A stretch of DNA of 64,000 bases from Arabiibacter massiliensis (GCF_900169505.1 NZ_LT827021.1:248001-312000); one strand, 5' to 3'. Shown: positions 1 to 8,571, counted from the first letter of the stretch. Numbers and translations: made by a program. The notes: a model not told the origin generated them from the sequence alone.

Positions 1-1833
1 GTGCTGCCGCGCTCCGGCGGCTACGTGATGCGCGACGCGCGCACGGGGCGCACGAGGCGCGTGCGCGCCCGGACGGCCGCCCTCATCGAGCCGGACGCGT
101 TCTGCGTGTACCGGCCGTTTCCGCAGACGAGGCTCTCCATGCGCTCGCTCGTGGCATACACGCTGCGCTCGCTTTCGGCCTCCGACTACGCGTGCATGGC
201 CGTGCTCGCGCTCATGGTCACCGCGCTGGGGCTGCTCATGCCGTTTCTCACGAGCCAGCTCGTTGAGGACGTGTCGAGCATCGGCAACGTGCGGTACCTG
301 GGAACCACCGTCCTGCTCATGGCGGCCACGGTGGTGGCGCTCGGGCTTCTGAACTCCGTGCGCGGCCTGTTCTCCGCGCGCATCCAGCAGAAAAGCGGCG
401 CGTCGGTGGCTGCGGCGGCCGTCATGCGCGCGCTCATGCTGCCCGCGTCGTTCTTCCGGCGGTTCTCGGCGGGCGATCTCGCCTCGCGCCTGAAGCTCCT
501 GGAGGCCTACGCAACGTCGCTGGCCACCACCGCGTTCTCGTCGGGCATGGCCGCCGTGCTGTCGCTCGCCTACCTCGTGCAGATCGCGCACTACGGCCCC
601 TCGTTGATCGTGCCCGCCCTCGCCTCGCTCGCGCTGTCGATGGCGGCCGCGCTCGCCCCTCTGAGGGCCTCGGTGGCGAACCGCCGGCGCGTCCTGGAGG
701 CGACGGTGGCGCAGTCGGGGTTCGAGCTGGCGCTGTTCGGGGGCATCCGCAAGTTCAAGCTGAGCGGCAGCGAGGGGCGCGCCGCCGACGTTTGGCGGGG
801 CATGCTGGCCCGCCGCGCCGAGGCCACCTACCGCCCGCCCCTCGCGGTGAAGTACGCCACGACGCTCGCGGTGGCGGCTGCGGCGCTCGGGTCGCTCATC
901 CTGTTCGCCTGCGCGGGCATCTCGGGCGTGCCGCCGGCGGACTACTACGCGTTCTCCGTGGCCTACGGGCTGATGGCGGGCTCGTTCGCCTCGCTCGCGT
1001 CCTCCATCCGATCCGTCGCCCTCCTGCAGCCCACGCTCGGCCTTCTGCGCCCGCTGCTCGAGGCGGCGCCCGAGACTGGGGAGGCCAAGCGCGCGCTCGG
1101 GGAGTTTCGCGGCGAGGTGGAGCTGCGGGGGGTGGCGTTCTCCTACGAGGCCGGCGCGAACCGCGTGTTCGACGGGCTCGACCTGGCCGTCCGGGCGGGC
1201 GAGTACGTGGCCGTGGTGGGGCCGACCGGCTGCGGCAAGTCGACGCTGCTGCGCCTGATCCTGGGCTTCGAGGAGCCCGAGGCGGGGCAGGTGCTCGTGG
1301 ACGGCGAGGATCTGGCCGGCATCGACGCGCGCACGCTGCGCCGCCAGACGGGCACGGTGCTGCAGGAGGCCGACCTGCTCTCGGGCACCATCTACTCCAA
1401 CATCGTGGTGGGCAGCCCCTGGCTTACGATGGACGACGCGTGGCGCGCCGCCGAGCTGGCGGGCGTCGCCGAGGATATCCGCGCGCTTCCCATGCGGATG
1501 CGCACGCTGGTGTCGCAGGATTCGGCCGGACTCTCGGGCGGGCAGAAGCAGCGCATCGCCATCGCGCGGGCGCTGGCCGGCGAGCCGCGCATGCTCTTGT
1601 TCGACGAGGCCACGAGCGCGCTCGACAACGTGACGCAGAGGAAGATCATCGGCGCGCTGGAGAACCTGGACTGCACGCGCCTCGTCATCGCGCACCGCCT
1701 GTCCACCGTGCGCGCCTGCGACCGCATCGTCGTCCTCGACGGGGGCCGCGTGGCCGAGCAGGGGACCTTCGAGGAGCTTATGGCGGCGGACGGGCTGTTC
1801 AGGCGGCTTGCCGAGCGCCAGCAGATGGAGTGA
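1..1833 (+). CDS. NHLM-type peptide-export ABC transporter, permease/ATPase (5' end probably outside window)
   Basis: Fused ABC exporter half: an N-terminal soluble stretch, hydrophobic membrane segments from about residue 60 to 340, then a C-terminal ATPase. Walker A GPTGCGKST lies near residue 407, the signature LSGGQKQR near 511, Walker B LLFDEATSALD near 535, and the H-loop histidine in IAHRLS near 565. The N-terminal stretch with a YRPFP-like motif before the membrane domain resembles the second ABC protein of NHLM bacteriocin systems, which export peptides cleaved after a double glycine. It lacks a peptidase domain in the visible part, so cleavage would need a partner upstream. The frame is open at base 1 and the gene very probably begins outside the window. 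Its stop lies 14 bases before the radical SAM gene, so the two are probably co-transcribed. The family call is from memory of the family, not a search. Confidence 0.8.
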   Translation: MLPRSGGYVMRDARTGRTRRVRARTAALIEPDAFCVYRPFPQTRLSMRSLVAYTLRSLSASDYACMAVLALMVTALGLLMPFLTSQLVEDVSSIGNVRYLGTTVLLMAATVVALGLLNSVRGLFSARIQQKSGASVAAAAVMRALMLPASFFRRFSAGDLASRLKLLEAYATSLATTAFSSGMAAVLSLAYLVQIAHYGPSLIVPALASLALSMAAALAPLRASVANRRRVLEATVAQSGFELALFGGIRKFKLSGSEGRAADVWRGMLARRAEATYRPPLAVKYATTLAVAAAALGSLILFACAGISGVPPADYYAFSVAYGLMAGSFASLASSIRSVALLQPTLGLLRPLLEAAPETGEAKRALGEFRGEVELRGVAFSYEAGANRVFDGLDLAVRAGEYVAVVGPTGCGKSTLLRLILGFEEPEAGQVLVDGEDLAGIDARTLRRQTGTVLQEADLLSGTIYSNIVVGSPWLTMDDAWRAAELAGVAEDIRALPMRMRTLVSQDSAGLSGGQKQRIAIARALAGEPRMLLFDEATSALDNVTQRKIIGALENLDCTRLVIAHRLSTVRACDRIVVLDGGRVAEQGTFEELMAADGLFRRLAERQQME

Positions 1834-1847
1834 GGGGGAGAGGGCAC

Positions 1848-3653
1848 ATGGCCGATACGATATCCGAGGGCGCGCTCGACGCGCTGTTCGTGGTTCCGTC
1901 GTTCGACGAGAGGGACGACGCCGACTTCAGCGGCCCCATCATCTTGATGGGCAGGGCGCGCGAGGCCGGCCTTGCCTGCGAGCTGGCGGGCTTCGCGCGC
2001 TTCGACCCCTCGCGCGGCGGCCTGGCGGCCATCGAGCAGGGTTTCGCCGCGTTTCTGCACGAGCGGTGCCCGCGCATCGTGGCGTTCTACTGCCGCTGCG
2101 ACACGGCGCACATCATGGTGCGCCTCGCGCAGGCGGTCAAGCGCGAGGCGCCGGCCGCGTTCACGGTGCTCGGCGGGCCGCAGGCCGACTTGACGGCCGT
2201 GGAGGCCCTGGAGGCGTTCCCGTGGGTCGATTTCGTCTGCTGCGGCGAGGGGGAGGCCGTCGTGGGTCCCTTCTTCGCCTCGCTGGCGGCGGGATCGGCC
2301 GACCTCTCCACGCCGGGGCTCGTGTACCGCGCGGGCGGCTCCGTGCGCGCGAACCCGCGTCCCGAGCTGCTTTCTATGGAGTACCGGCTGGGCAACTACC
2401 TGCGCGAGCTCGACCCGGAGCTTCTGCGCAAGAGGGATCGGGCGATGATCGACGCGGGGCGCGGGTGCCCGTTTAGCTGCACGTTCTGCTCCACCAAGAC
2501 GTTCTGGAAGCGCACCTTCCGCATGCGCAGCATCGACGACATGCTCGACCAGGTGGAGCGGCTGCAGCGCGAGCACGGCGTCGGGCGGTTCGAGTTCGAG
2601 CACGACTTGTTCACGGCGAGCAGGAAGCGCGTGCTGGCGTTCTGCGACGCGGTGGAGGCGCGCGGCCTGAAGTTCGGCTGGAGCTGCTCGTCGCGCGTGG
2701 ATACGCTCGACGACGAGCTGATCGAGCGCATGCGCCGGGCGGGCGCCGTGGCGGTGTACCTGGGGGTCGAGACGGGGTCGCCGCGCATGCAGCGGCTCGT
2801 GAACAAGAATCTCGACGTGGGGTCGGTCGTGCCCGTCGCCCGCTCGCTGCGCGAGGCCGGCATGGAGGTGACGGCGTCGTTCGTGTACGGGTTCCCCGAC
2901 GAGGCCGAGGAGGACCTCGCGCTCACGCTTCGGCTCGCGCTCGATCTGGAGGATGCCGGCCTGCGGCGCGTGCAGCTGCACCGCCTGGGCTTCTTGAACG
3001 GCACGGAGCTCTTCGAGCGCTGGGGCGGCGAGCTCGTGTACGACCCCGACCGCTCCGAGATGGTTTCGCAGACGGGGATCCGCGAGCTGGAGGGCATGGT
3101 GAGGACCCACCTGGGGATGTTCCCGCACTTCTGCTCCCTGCCGGGCACGGTGGCCGATGCCTACCCCCATGCGCTCGACTTCCTGCGCGCCTACAAGCGC
3201 GCCCCGCGGGCGATGGGCCTTGCGGTGCGCGCGCTCGGCGAGGGGGCCGCGGGGGCGCTGGCCGCATGCCGGGCGTTCCACGTCGGCTGCGCGGACGTGC
3301 TGGGCGAGATCGAGGGGACGGCCACCTCGTCTTTCGACACGGAGGAGTGGCTGCCCTTCGACCTGCGGCTGATCGAGGCGTTCATGGCGCATCTGGGCGC
3401 GATCGGCACCGTATCCGCCGAAGAGCGCGCGGCGCTTGCCGATTTCGCCTCCTATGAGACGGCGGTGCTGCGGATGGTGCGCGATCCGAGCCAGCCCGAG
3501 CGCACCGTCGACTACCGCTTTGACTGGCGCGCCATCAAGCAGGGCGAGCCGCTTGGGCGCATAGCCTGCGGGCGCGCGACGCTTTCGCTCGTGCGCGACG
3601 GGCGCCTGGTGCGCACGAAGGTGGTCGACCTGCACGAGGACGAGGTGGCGTGA
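1848..3653 (+). CDS. B12-binding-domain radical SAM protein, probable RiPP maturase
   Basis: A 601-residue enzyme with an N-terminal cobalamin-binding-like Rossmann half (about residues 1-150, with the LGGPQAD glycine motif) and a central radical SAM domain whose iron-sulfur ligands are C207, C211 and C214 in GRGCPFSCTFC. The DxHxxG cobalamin-ligand motif is not evident, as in many class B radical SAM enzymes that bind B12 without it. The C-terminal 200 residues have no domain I recognise. ATG 1848 follows a purine-rich GAGGGGGAGAGGG stretch. The gene sits between a peptide exporter and two double-glycine precursor peptides, so a role in modifying those peptides (for example C-methylation or another radical reaction) is inferred; the chemistry is unknown. 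Confidence 0.8.
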   Translation: MADTISEGALDALFVVPSFDERDDADFSGPIILMGRAREAGLACELAGFARFDPSRGGLAAIEQGFAAFLHERCPRIVAFYCRCDTAHIMVRLAQAVKREAPAAFTVLGGPQADLTAVEALEAFPWVDFVCCGEGEAVVGPFFASLAAGSADLSTPGLVYRAGGSVRANPRPELLSMEYRLGNYLRELDPELLRKRDRAMIDAGRGCPFSCTFCSTKTFWKRTFRMRSIDDMLDQVERLQREHGVGRFEFEHDLFTASRKRVLAFCDAVEARGLKFGWSCSSRVDTLDDELIERMRRAGAVAVYLGVETGSPRMQRLVNKNLDVGSVVPVARSLREAGMEVTASFVYGFPDEAEEDLALTLRLALDLEDAGLRRVQLHRLGFLNGTELFERWGGELVYDPDRSEMVSQTGIRELEGMVRTHLGMFPHFCSLPGTVADAYPHALDFLRAYKRAPRAMGLAVRALGEGAAGALAACRAFHVGCADVLGEIEGTATSSFDTEEWLPFDLRLIEAFMAHLGAIGTVSAEERAALADFASYETAVLRMVRDPSQPERTVDYRFDWRAIKQGEPLGRIACGRATLSLVRDGRLVRTKVVDLHEDEVA

Positions 3654-3712
3654 GGGGGAAGGAGCGGGCGCGGCGGGGATTCGTTTGCTTGGTGCGGTGT
3701 TGGTGTGCTCAG

Positions 3713-3738
3713 ATGCCCAGGTCAGAGTGGTATAATCG
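3713..3738 (+). promoter_or_regulatory. Extended -10 promoter of first precursor peptide gene
   Basis: TATAAT at 3731-3736 is preceded by TGG, giving a consensus extended -10 (TGnTATAAT). No good -35 lies at 16-18 bases upstream. The 26-base block 3713-3738 recurs base for base at 4129-4154 before the second peptide gene, so the upstream CCCAGGTCAGAG part may be an operator. Confidence 0.7.
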
Positions 3739-3820
3739 GGCCATCGGACATCCCTGTGCGCGGCGAGGCCGCGGGCGGGCGCATCGGTTCGCGCGAGCGG
3801 ACGGAAAGAAGGAGGTTGCC

Positions 3821-3988
3821 ATGACCGACGACAAGAAGAAGCTTTCCCCGGAGGAACTGGAAGAAGTGGCCGGCGGTGCGAGCGACAACGACATCGACGG
3901 CTTTCTGGCGTGCGACGACGGCAGCGACTTCGCTCCGGCGAGCGCGTCCGCAAGCGACGACGGCGTCGATTTCGCCCCGTCCAAATAG
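3821..3988 (+). CDS. RiPP precursor peptide 1 (double-glycine leader, DGxDFAP core repeats)
   Basis: A 55-residue peptide starting at ATG 3821 behind a strong AAGGAGG site. Its leader contains LSPEELEEVAGG, the acidic helix plus double glycine typical of Nif11/NHLP-type and bacteriocin leaders, ending at G19. The 36-residue core is rich in Asp, Ser, Ala and holds two copies of a unit of the form DGxDFAP, joined by an Ala/Ser stretch (PASASAS) and ending in DFAPSK. There is a single Cys (C31). The adjacent exporter and radical SAM gene support a RiPP function. I do not recognise this core from any described family. Confidence 0.8.
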   Translation: MTDDKKKLSPEELEEVAGGASDNDIDGFLACDDGSDFAPASASASDDGVDFAPSK

Positions 3989-4016
3989 CGCCGGGCCGTT
4001 CCTCTCCGCCCTCCTG

Positions 4017-4044
4017 AAAGCCGCCTTCGGGCGGCTTTTCTCTT
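4017..4044 (+). terminator. Intrinsic terminator after precursor peptide 1
   Basis: AAAGCCGCC-TTC-GGGCGGCTTT forms a strong GC stem with a three-base loop, followed by a short T-rich run. It separates the two peptide genes, so each is transcribed from its own promoter. Confidence 0.8.
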
Positions 4045-4128
4045 GCAGGGGGGGGAGGCCCTGCCGCTTCCGCCCCGGCGCCGGCTTCGCCCCCCGCACG
4101 CGATTTGGTGCGCTTTTGATGTGTGTGA

Positions 4129-4154
4129 ATGCCCAGGTCAGAGTGGTATAATCG
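4129..4154 (+). promoter_or_regulatory. Extended -10 promoter of second precursor peptide gene
   Basis: TATAAT at 4147-4152 with TGG directly upstream. The whole 26-base block is identical to that at 3713-3738. The 5' untranslated region and leader-coding region that follow are also near-identical, showing duplication of a promoter-leader cassette. Confidence 0.7.
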
Positions 4155-4237
4155 CGGTATCGGCACCCCGTTTCGCAGCGGAGGCGTTGCGGCGGGCACA
4201 TCGGTTCGCGGAAGCGAACGGAAAGAAGGAGGTTGCC

Positions 4238-4438
4238 ATGACCGACGACAAGAAGAAGCTTTCCCCGGAGGATCTGGAAGAAGTGGCCGGCGGCGAGGGC
4301 GCCAGCGTCGACGGCAAGGACTTCGCGCCCGCCTCGGCATCTGCCGAGTACAGAAGCGACGGCAAGGACTTCGCGCCGAGCGCGTCGGCGAGCGCGTCTG
4401 CGAGCGAAGACGGGATCGATTTCTGCCCGTCGAAGTAA
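4238..4438 (+). CDS. RiPP precursor peptide 2 (double-glycine leader, three DGxDF(A/C)P core repeats)
   Basis: A 66-residue paralogue of the upstream peptide. The leader (residues 1-19) differs from that of peptide 1 only at residue 12, D for E. The core carries three units: DGKDFAP, DGKDFAP and DGIDFCP, separated by Ala/Ser linkers (PASASAEYRS and PSASASASASE) and ending PSK. A Cys (C63) replaces Ala in the last unit. The same AAGGAGG site precedes ATG 4238. The repeated units suggest several modification sites, or several products, per precursor. Modification and product are unknown. Confidence 0.8.
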   Translation: MTDDKKKLSPEDLEEVAGGEGASVDGKDFAPASASAEYRSDGKDFAPSASASASASEDGIDFCPSK

Positions 4439-4464
4439 GCCGACCGATCTTCACCTTGTTTGTT

Positions 4465-4491
4465 GAAGCCGCCTACGGGCGGCTTCTTTTT
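4465..4491 (+). terminator. Intrinsic terminator after precursor peptide 2
   Basis: GAAGCCGCC-TAC-GGGCGGCTTC followed by TTTTT: a near copy of the terminator after peptide 1, so the duplicated cassette includes its terminator. Confidence 0.85.
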
Positions 4492-4529
4492 GGTGTGCGG
4501 CTGCAATTCCTCTGCCGCGCTGGGATTTT

Positions 4530-4538
4530 TGCTATGAT
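4530..4538 (+). promoter_or_regulatory. Extended -10 promoter for serA
   Basis: TGC followed by TATGAT, in the context TTTTGCTATGAT, which is shared exactly with the leuA promoter region (13,999-14,004). No clear -35 is visible. The implied leader is roughly 80 bases. Confidence 0.5.
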
Positions 4539-4622
4539 GGTTCGGCTCAAGGGATCCACGGCGCGCACGCAGGGCGCGGACGGACGGTCGGAACGCTCAT
4601 GAACGAGAAGGTGGTTTTCGGT

Positions 4623-6203
4623 ATGACGAAGAAGGTGCTGGTAACCGAGAAGCTGGCGGACGCGGGCGTGGAGCTTCTGCGCGGCAAGGGCTTCGAGGTG
4701 GACGTGCGGCTGGGGCTGTCCCCCGAGGAGCTCATCGCGGCCATCCCCGCCTACGACGCGCTCATCGTGCGCTCGGGCACGCAGGTCACGCGCGAGGTCG
4801 TCGAGGCGGGGGAGCGCCTGCGCGTCATCGGCCGGGCCGGCGTGGGCGTGGACAACGTGGACGTGGACGCCGCCACCGAGCGGGGCGTCATCGTGTGCAA
4901 CGCCCCCACCTCCAACATCGTGAGCGCCGCCGAGCACGCCTTCGCGCTCATGCTGGCCTGCGCGCGCATGGTGCCGCAGGCGAACGCGTCCATGCACGCG
5001 GGCAAGTGGGAGCGGGGCTCGTTCACCGGCGTGGAGCTCTACGAGAAGACGCTCGCCATCTTCGGCCTGGGGCGCATCGGCGGGCTCGTGGCCGAGCGGG
5101 CGCGCGCCTTCGGCATGAAGCTCATCGGCTACGACCCGTACTGCAGCCCCGAGCGCGCCGAGCAGCTGGGCGTCACCCTCTACGACGACGTGGACGCCAT
5201 CGTGCCGCTCGCCGACTTCATCACGGTGCACCTGCCCAAGACCAGGGAGACCATCGGCATGTTCGGGCCCGACCAGTACGCCCGCATGAAGGACGGCGTG
5301 ATCCTGGTGAACGCGGCGCGCGGCGGCATCTACAACGTGGACTCGCTCGCCGACTTTTTGGCCGCCGGCAAGATCGGCGCGGTGGGCCTCGACGTGTACG
5401 AGGACGAGCCCTGTACGCAAAGCCCGCTGCACGAGTTCCCCAACGCCATCCTCACGCCGCATCTGGGCGCGTCCACCAAGGAGGCGCAGCTGCGCGCCGG
5501 CGTGCAGACGGCCGAGTACGTGGCCGCGGGCCTCGCGGGCTCCATCGTGCCGACCGCGCTCAACATGGCGCCCGTGCCGCCCGAGGTGATGGACGCCGTG
5601 GGGCCCTACGTGCCCGCGTGCCAGATGATGGGCAGCATGCTCGCGCAGATCCACGGCGAGATCCCGCAGTTCCTCAAGCTCACGGCGGCGGGCGCGCTCG
5701 CCGATGCCGATACGTCCATCCTGGTGGCGGGCACGCTCAAGGGGCTTTTGTCGTACAAGAACGTGGCCACGGTGACGCCGGTGAACGCCGAGGCGGTGGC
5801 CAGGCGCCACGGCATCAAGGTGGACGCGCTCTTTTCGCCCGACGCCGGCGGCTACGCTTCCACGGTGTCCGTCGTGGCCGACGGCACGGAGGCGGCCTGC
5901 ACGCTGGCCGGCGAGGGCCAGGGCGCGCGCCTCGTGTCGCTGTTCGGCTACAAGCTGGACATCGCGCCGGCGGGGCAGTCCCTCGTCTTCGAGTACGTGG
6001 ACGCGCCGGGGCGCGTGGGCGCGATCGGCACGGTGCTCGGCGAGGCGGGTATCAACATCACCACGATGCAGATCGGCACGAAGCCCGAGGAGCGCTGCGC
6101 GCTCGCGTACATGAACGTGGAGGGCGAGGTCACCCCCGATGTGCTCGACCGTTTGCGCGCCGAGCTCAAGGACCTCAAGAGCCTCTGGCATGTGAAGCTG
6201 TAG
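4623..6203 (+). CDS. serA: D-3-phosphoglycerate dehydrogenase
   Basis: Oxidises 3-phosphoglycerate to 3-phosphohydroxypyruvate, the first step of serine synthesis, in the cytoplasm. At 526 residues it has the long-form architecture: catalytic and NAD-binding domains (GLGRIG from residue 148), an intervening domain, and a C-terminal ACT domain (about 455-526) that usually mediates serine feedback. The catalytic Arg is in NAARGG (R233), the Glu in YEDEP (E260) and the His in LTPHLGAS (H280). ATG 4623 is preferred over an in-frame ATG at 4599 because AGAAGGTGG lies at proper spacing and the protein then begins MTKKVLVTEK like family members. The membrane-protein gene follows 9 bases after the stop. 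Confidence 0.95.
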   Translation: MTKKVLVTEKLADAGVELLRGKGFEVDVRLGLSPEELIAAIPAYDALIVRSGTQVTREVVEAGERLRVIGRAGVGVDNVDVDAATERGVIVCNAPTSNIVSAAEHAFALMLACARMVPQANASMHAGKWERGSFTGVELYEKTLAIFGLGRIGGLVAERARAFGMKLIGYDPYCSPERAEQLGVTLYDDVDAIVPLADFITVHLPKTRETIGMFGPDQYARMKDGVILVNAARGGIYNVDSLADFLAAGKIGAVGLDVYEDEPCTQSPLHEFPNAILTPHLGASTKEAQLRAGVQTAEYVAAGLAGSIVPTALNMAPVPPEVMDAVGPYVPACQMMGSMLAQIHGEIPQFLKLTAAGALADADTSILVAGTLKGLLSYKNVATVTPVNAEAVARRHGIKVDALFSPDAGGYASTVSVVADGTEAACTLAGEGQGARLVSLFGYKLDIAPAGQSLVFEYVDAPGRVGAIGTVLGEAGINITTMQIGTKPEERCALAYMNVEGEVTPDVLDRLRAELKDLKSLWHVKL

Positions 6204-6212
6204 CGGCGCGCC

Positions 6213-7076
6213 ATGTTCGGCCCGCTCATCGTCATCTACCTGTTCTTGGCGGGCGCGGGAAGCGGCGCGTTCGTCGCGGCCGTCCTCCTGTCGCGGCGCG
6301 CGCGGTCCTCCGCCGCGCTCGCGGCCTCGCTTCGGCGCGTGGCGCTGCCCGCGCTCGTGGCGTCGTGCGGCCTGGTGGCGGTGGGCGCGGCGTGCCTCAT
6401 GCTCGATCTGGGGCGGCCCGAGCTCGCGCTCTCCGTGCTGGCGAACCCGGCGGGATCGGTGCTGTCCGCGGGCGCATGGGCGCTCGTGGCCTTCGTGGCG
6501 CTCGCGGCCGCGCTCGCGGCGTGCAACCTGGGGGCGCTGCGCCTCGGCCGGGGCGGCGTCGCGGCCGTGAAGGGGCTCGGGTGCGCGGCGGCCCTCGTGG
6601 TGATGGTGTACTCGGGGCTGTTCCTGTCCACCATCGACACGCTGCCGTTTCTGGCCTCGCCGCTCGTGCCGGCGCTGTTCGTGCTCTCGTCGCTGTCGTG
6701 CGGGGGAGGGGTGCTGCTCGCGCTCCCGCTGCTGGCCGACGCCCCTGCGCGCCCGATCTTTCGCGAGGTGGCCCGCGTCGATGCCGCGCTGCTCGCGCTC
6801 GAGGCCCTCGCGCTCGGCGCGCTCGTGGCGCTGGCGGCGGCCGACCCGCTGTCGAGCGCTGCGGCGGGACGCCTGCTCGCGGGTGACCTCGCGCCCGCGT
6901 TCTGGGGAGGGCTCGTCGCGGCGGGCATCGCGGCGCCCTTCGCGCTCGAGGCCGCCCTGCGCGCGCCCGATGCCCGCGCCAGCGCCGCGGTGGGCGCGCT
7001 TCTGCTGGTCGGGGGCTTCTTTCTTCGCCTCTGCCTGTGCGCCGCGCCGTTTGCGGGGCTCTCCTCCTATTTGTAG
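6213..7076 (+). CDS. DmsC/NrfD-like polytopic membrane protein
   Basis: A 287-residue, very hydrophobic protein with about eight membrane segments. The first segment contains YLFLAGAGSGAF, the glycine-rich signature of NrfD/DmsC/PsrC subunits that oxidise menaquinol for a partner molybdoenzyme. No catalytic or ferredoxin subunit is encoded beside it; its neighbours are serA (9 bases upstream) and a GntR regulator. It may be an orphan anchor serving a reductase elsewhere. The start has no strong ribosome site and may rely on translational coupling with serA. Assignment to the superfamily is moderately sure, function unknown. Confidence 0.65.
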   Translation: MFGPLIVIYLFLAGAGSGAFVAAVLLSRRARSSAALAASLRRVALPALVASCGLVAVGAACLMLDLGRPELALSVLANPAGSVLSAGAWALVAFVALAAALAACNLGALRLGRGGVAAVKGLGCAAALVVMVYSGLFLSTIDTLPFLASPLVPALFVLSSLSCGGGVLLALPLLADAPARPIFREVARVDAALLALEALALGALVALAAADPLSSAAAGRLLAGDLAPAFWGGLVAAGIAAPFALEAALRAPDARASAAVGALLLVGGFFLRLCLCAAPFAGLSSYL

Positions 7077-7208
7077 CTGCGCGAAACCGCGTGCGATCCG
7101 CGTCGAAAAGGCGTATGATGCGCAGTAAGATATATAGGGTTGTATTTGGCTAGCGATGTAGGAAAATCGGGGCCCGCCCCGAGGGGGCGGCGCGAGGAAG
7201 CCGGGGCA

Positions 7209-7589
7209 GTGGAGAGATTCAGCATAGACGAGCGCAGCGGCGTGCCCATCTGGGTGCAGCTGCGCAACCGGCTGGCCTACCTCATCCAGACGGGCCAGTA
7301 CCAGCCGGGCGACCAGCTTCCCACCGTGCACGAGATGGCCGTCCACCTGGGCATCAACTACAACACCGTGAACAAGGTGTACCGCAGCATGGAGACGTCG
7401 GGCCTCATCGTGTCGAAGCGCGGGCGCGGCACGTTCGTGGCCGAGAGCCCCGCGCCGGCCGAGGGGGGCTCCGTCGGGTCCACCGTCGACGCGATGATGG
7501 GCGACTTCGTCCGCCAGTGCGAGGAGCTGGGCATGACGCGCGACGAGGTCGTGGCGCGCCTTCAGGACACGATCTCCCGGATGGGTTAG
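7209..7589 (+). CDS. Short GntR-family (YtrA-type) transcriptional regulator
   Basis: A 126-residue protein with an N-terminal winged helix-turn-helix (PIWVQLRNRLAYLI... PGDQLPTVHEMAVHLGINYNTVNKVYRSMETSGLI...RGRGTFV) and a short C-terminal tail, the size of YtrA-subfamily regulators, which often control adjacent membrane proteins. GTG 7209 is chosen over the upstream TTG 7140 because GAGGAAG lies 8 bases before it and family members begin near this point. The gene ends 9 bases before the SPFH gene, so the two are probably one operon and the regulator may control it. Confidence 0.85.
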   Translation: MERFSIDERSGVPIWVQLRNRLAYLIQTGQYQPGDQLPTVHEMAVHLGINYNTVNKVYRSMETSGLIVSKRGRGTFVAESPAPAEGGSVGSTVDAMMGDFVRQCEELGMTRDEVVARLQDTISRMG

Positions 7590-7598
7590 GAGCAGGCT

Positions 7599-8546
7599 AT
7601 GGTCAAGTTCGGCAAGCGCGGCAGCGGCGTCGATCGGGCGGGCGACGTGCTCGCAGGCGGCGAGGGTGAGGCCCCAAGCAGGCGCAAGGCGTCGCGTCGC
7701 GGCGCGGTCGTGCTGGCCGTGGCGCTGTTCCTCATCGGGTTCGCCGTGGTGGTGGGCACCACCTACGCGTTCCGCTCGGCGTTCACCGTGGCCGCCGGCG
7801 TGCTCGCGGGCCTGGCGCTGGCCAGCTGCATCCACATCGCCTACGAGTGGGAGCGCGCCGTGGTGCTGCGCTTCGGGCGGTTCCAGCGGCTCGCGGGGCC
7901 GGGGCTCTACGTCACCATCCCCGTGGTGGATTCGGTGACCGTGGTCATCGACCAGCGCATCTCGTCCATCTCGTGCTCGGCCGAGCAGGTGCTCACGGCC
8001 GACCTCGTGCCGGTGGACCTGGACGCCGTCGTGTTCTGGATGGTGTGGGACCCCAAGAAGGCGTGCCTGGCCGTGGAGGACTACGAGCGCTCCGCGTCGC
8101 TCGTGGCGCAGACGGCGCTGCGCGACGCCATCGGCCAGGTGGAGATCGCCGAGCTGTCCATGCAGCGCGAGCACATCGACCACCAGCTCAAGCGCACCAT
8201 CGAGGCCAAGACCGAGCAGTGGGGCGTCACCATCATCGACGTGGAGATCCGCGACATCCGCATGCCCCAGGAGCTGCAGAAGGCCATGAGCGCCGAGGCC
8301 CAGGCGCAGCAGGAGCGCAACGCGCGCGTGGTGCTGGCCGAGGTGGAGAAGGACATCTCCGACATGTTCATCGAGGCCGCGCATGCCTACCGCGAGGACG
8401 ACCTGGCGCTTCAGCTGCGCATGATGAGCCTCGTGAACGAGAGCGTGAAGGAGGGCGGCAACATGGTGGTCGTGCCGAGCCCCTACGCCCAGGGCTTCAC
8501 CGGCGACATCGCCAGCGCCCTCAAGAAGGGCAGGGGAGAGGCCTAA
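7599..8546 (+). CDS. SPFH/band 7 (stomatin-like slipin) membrane protein
   Basis: A 315-residue protein: a basic cytoplasmic N-terminus, two hydrophobic segments (about residues 35-75), then a band 7 domain beginning EWERAVVLRFGRF with AGPGLYVTIPVVDSV and the conserved YERS and TALRDAIG stretches, and an Ala/Glu/Gln-rich coiled segment near residues 230-255. Such slipins oligomerise in the membrane and organise lipid domains or partner proteases. No NfeD partner is seen beside it. It is translated just after the GntR regulator. Confidence 0.9.
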   Translation: MVKFGKRGSGVDRAGDVLAGGEGEAPSRRKASRRGAVVLAVALFLIGFAVVVGTTYAFRSAFTVAAGVLAGLALASCIHIAYEWERAVVLRFGRFQRLAGPGLYVTIPVVDSVTVVIDQRISSISCSAEQVLTADLVPVDLDAVVFWMVWDPKKACLAVEDYERSASLVAQTALRDAIGQVEIAELSMQREHIDHQLKRTIEAKTEQWGVTIIDVEIRDIRMPQELQKAMSAEAQAQQERNARVVLAEVEKDISDMFIEAAHAYREDDLALQLRMMSLVNESVKEGGNMVVVPSPYAQGFTGDIASALKKGRGEA

Positions 8547-8571
8547 ACCCTCCCGCATCCCCACGTACAAA

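Noticed and set aside
1392..4454. Very long open frame on the minus strand across the RiPP locus
   Set aside because: It is antisense to well-supported genes with clear motifs; long antisense frames arise from the high GC content and codon bias. Its product has no recognisable domain and is Arg/Pro-rich.
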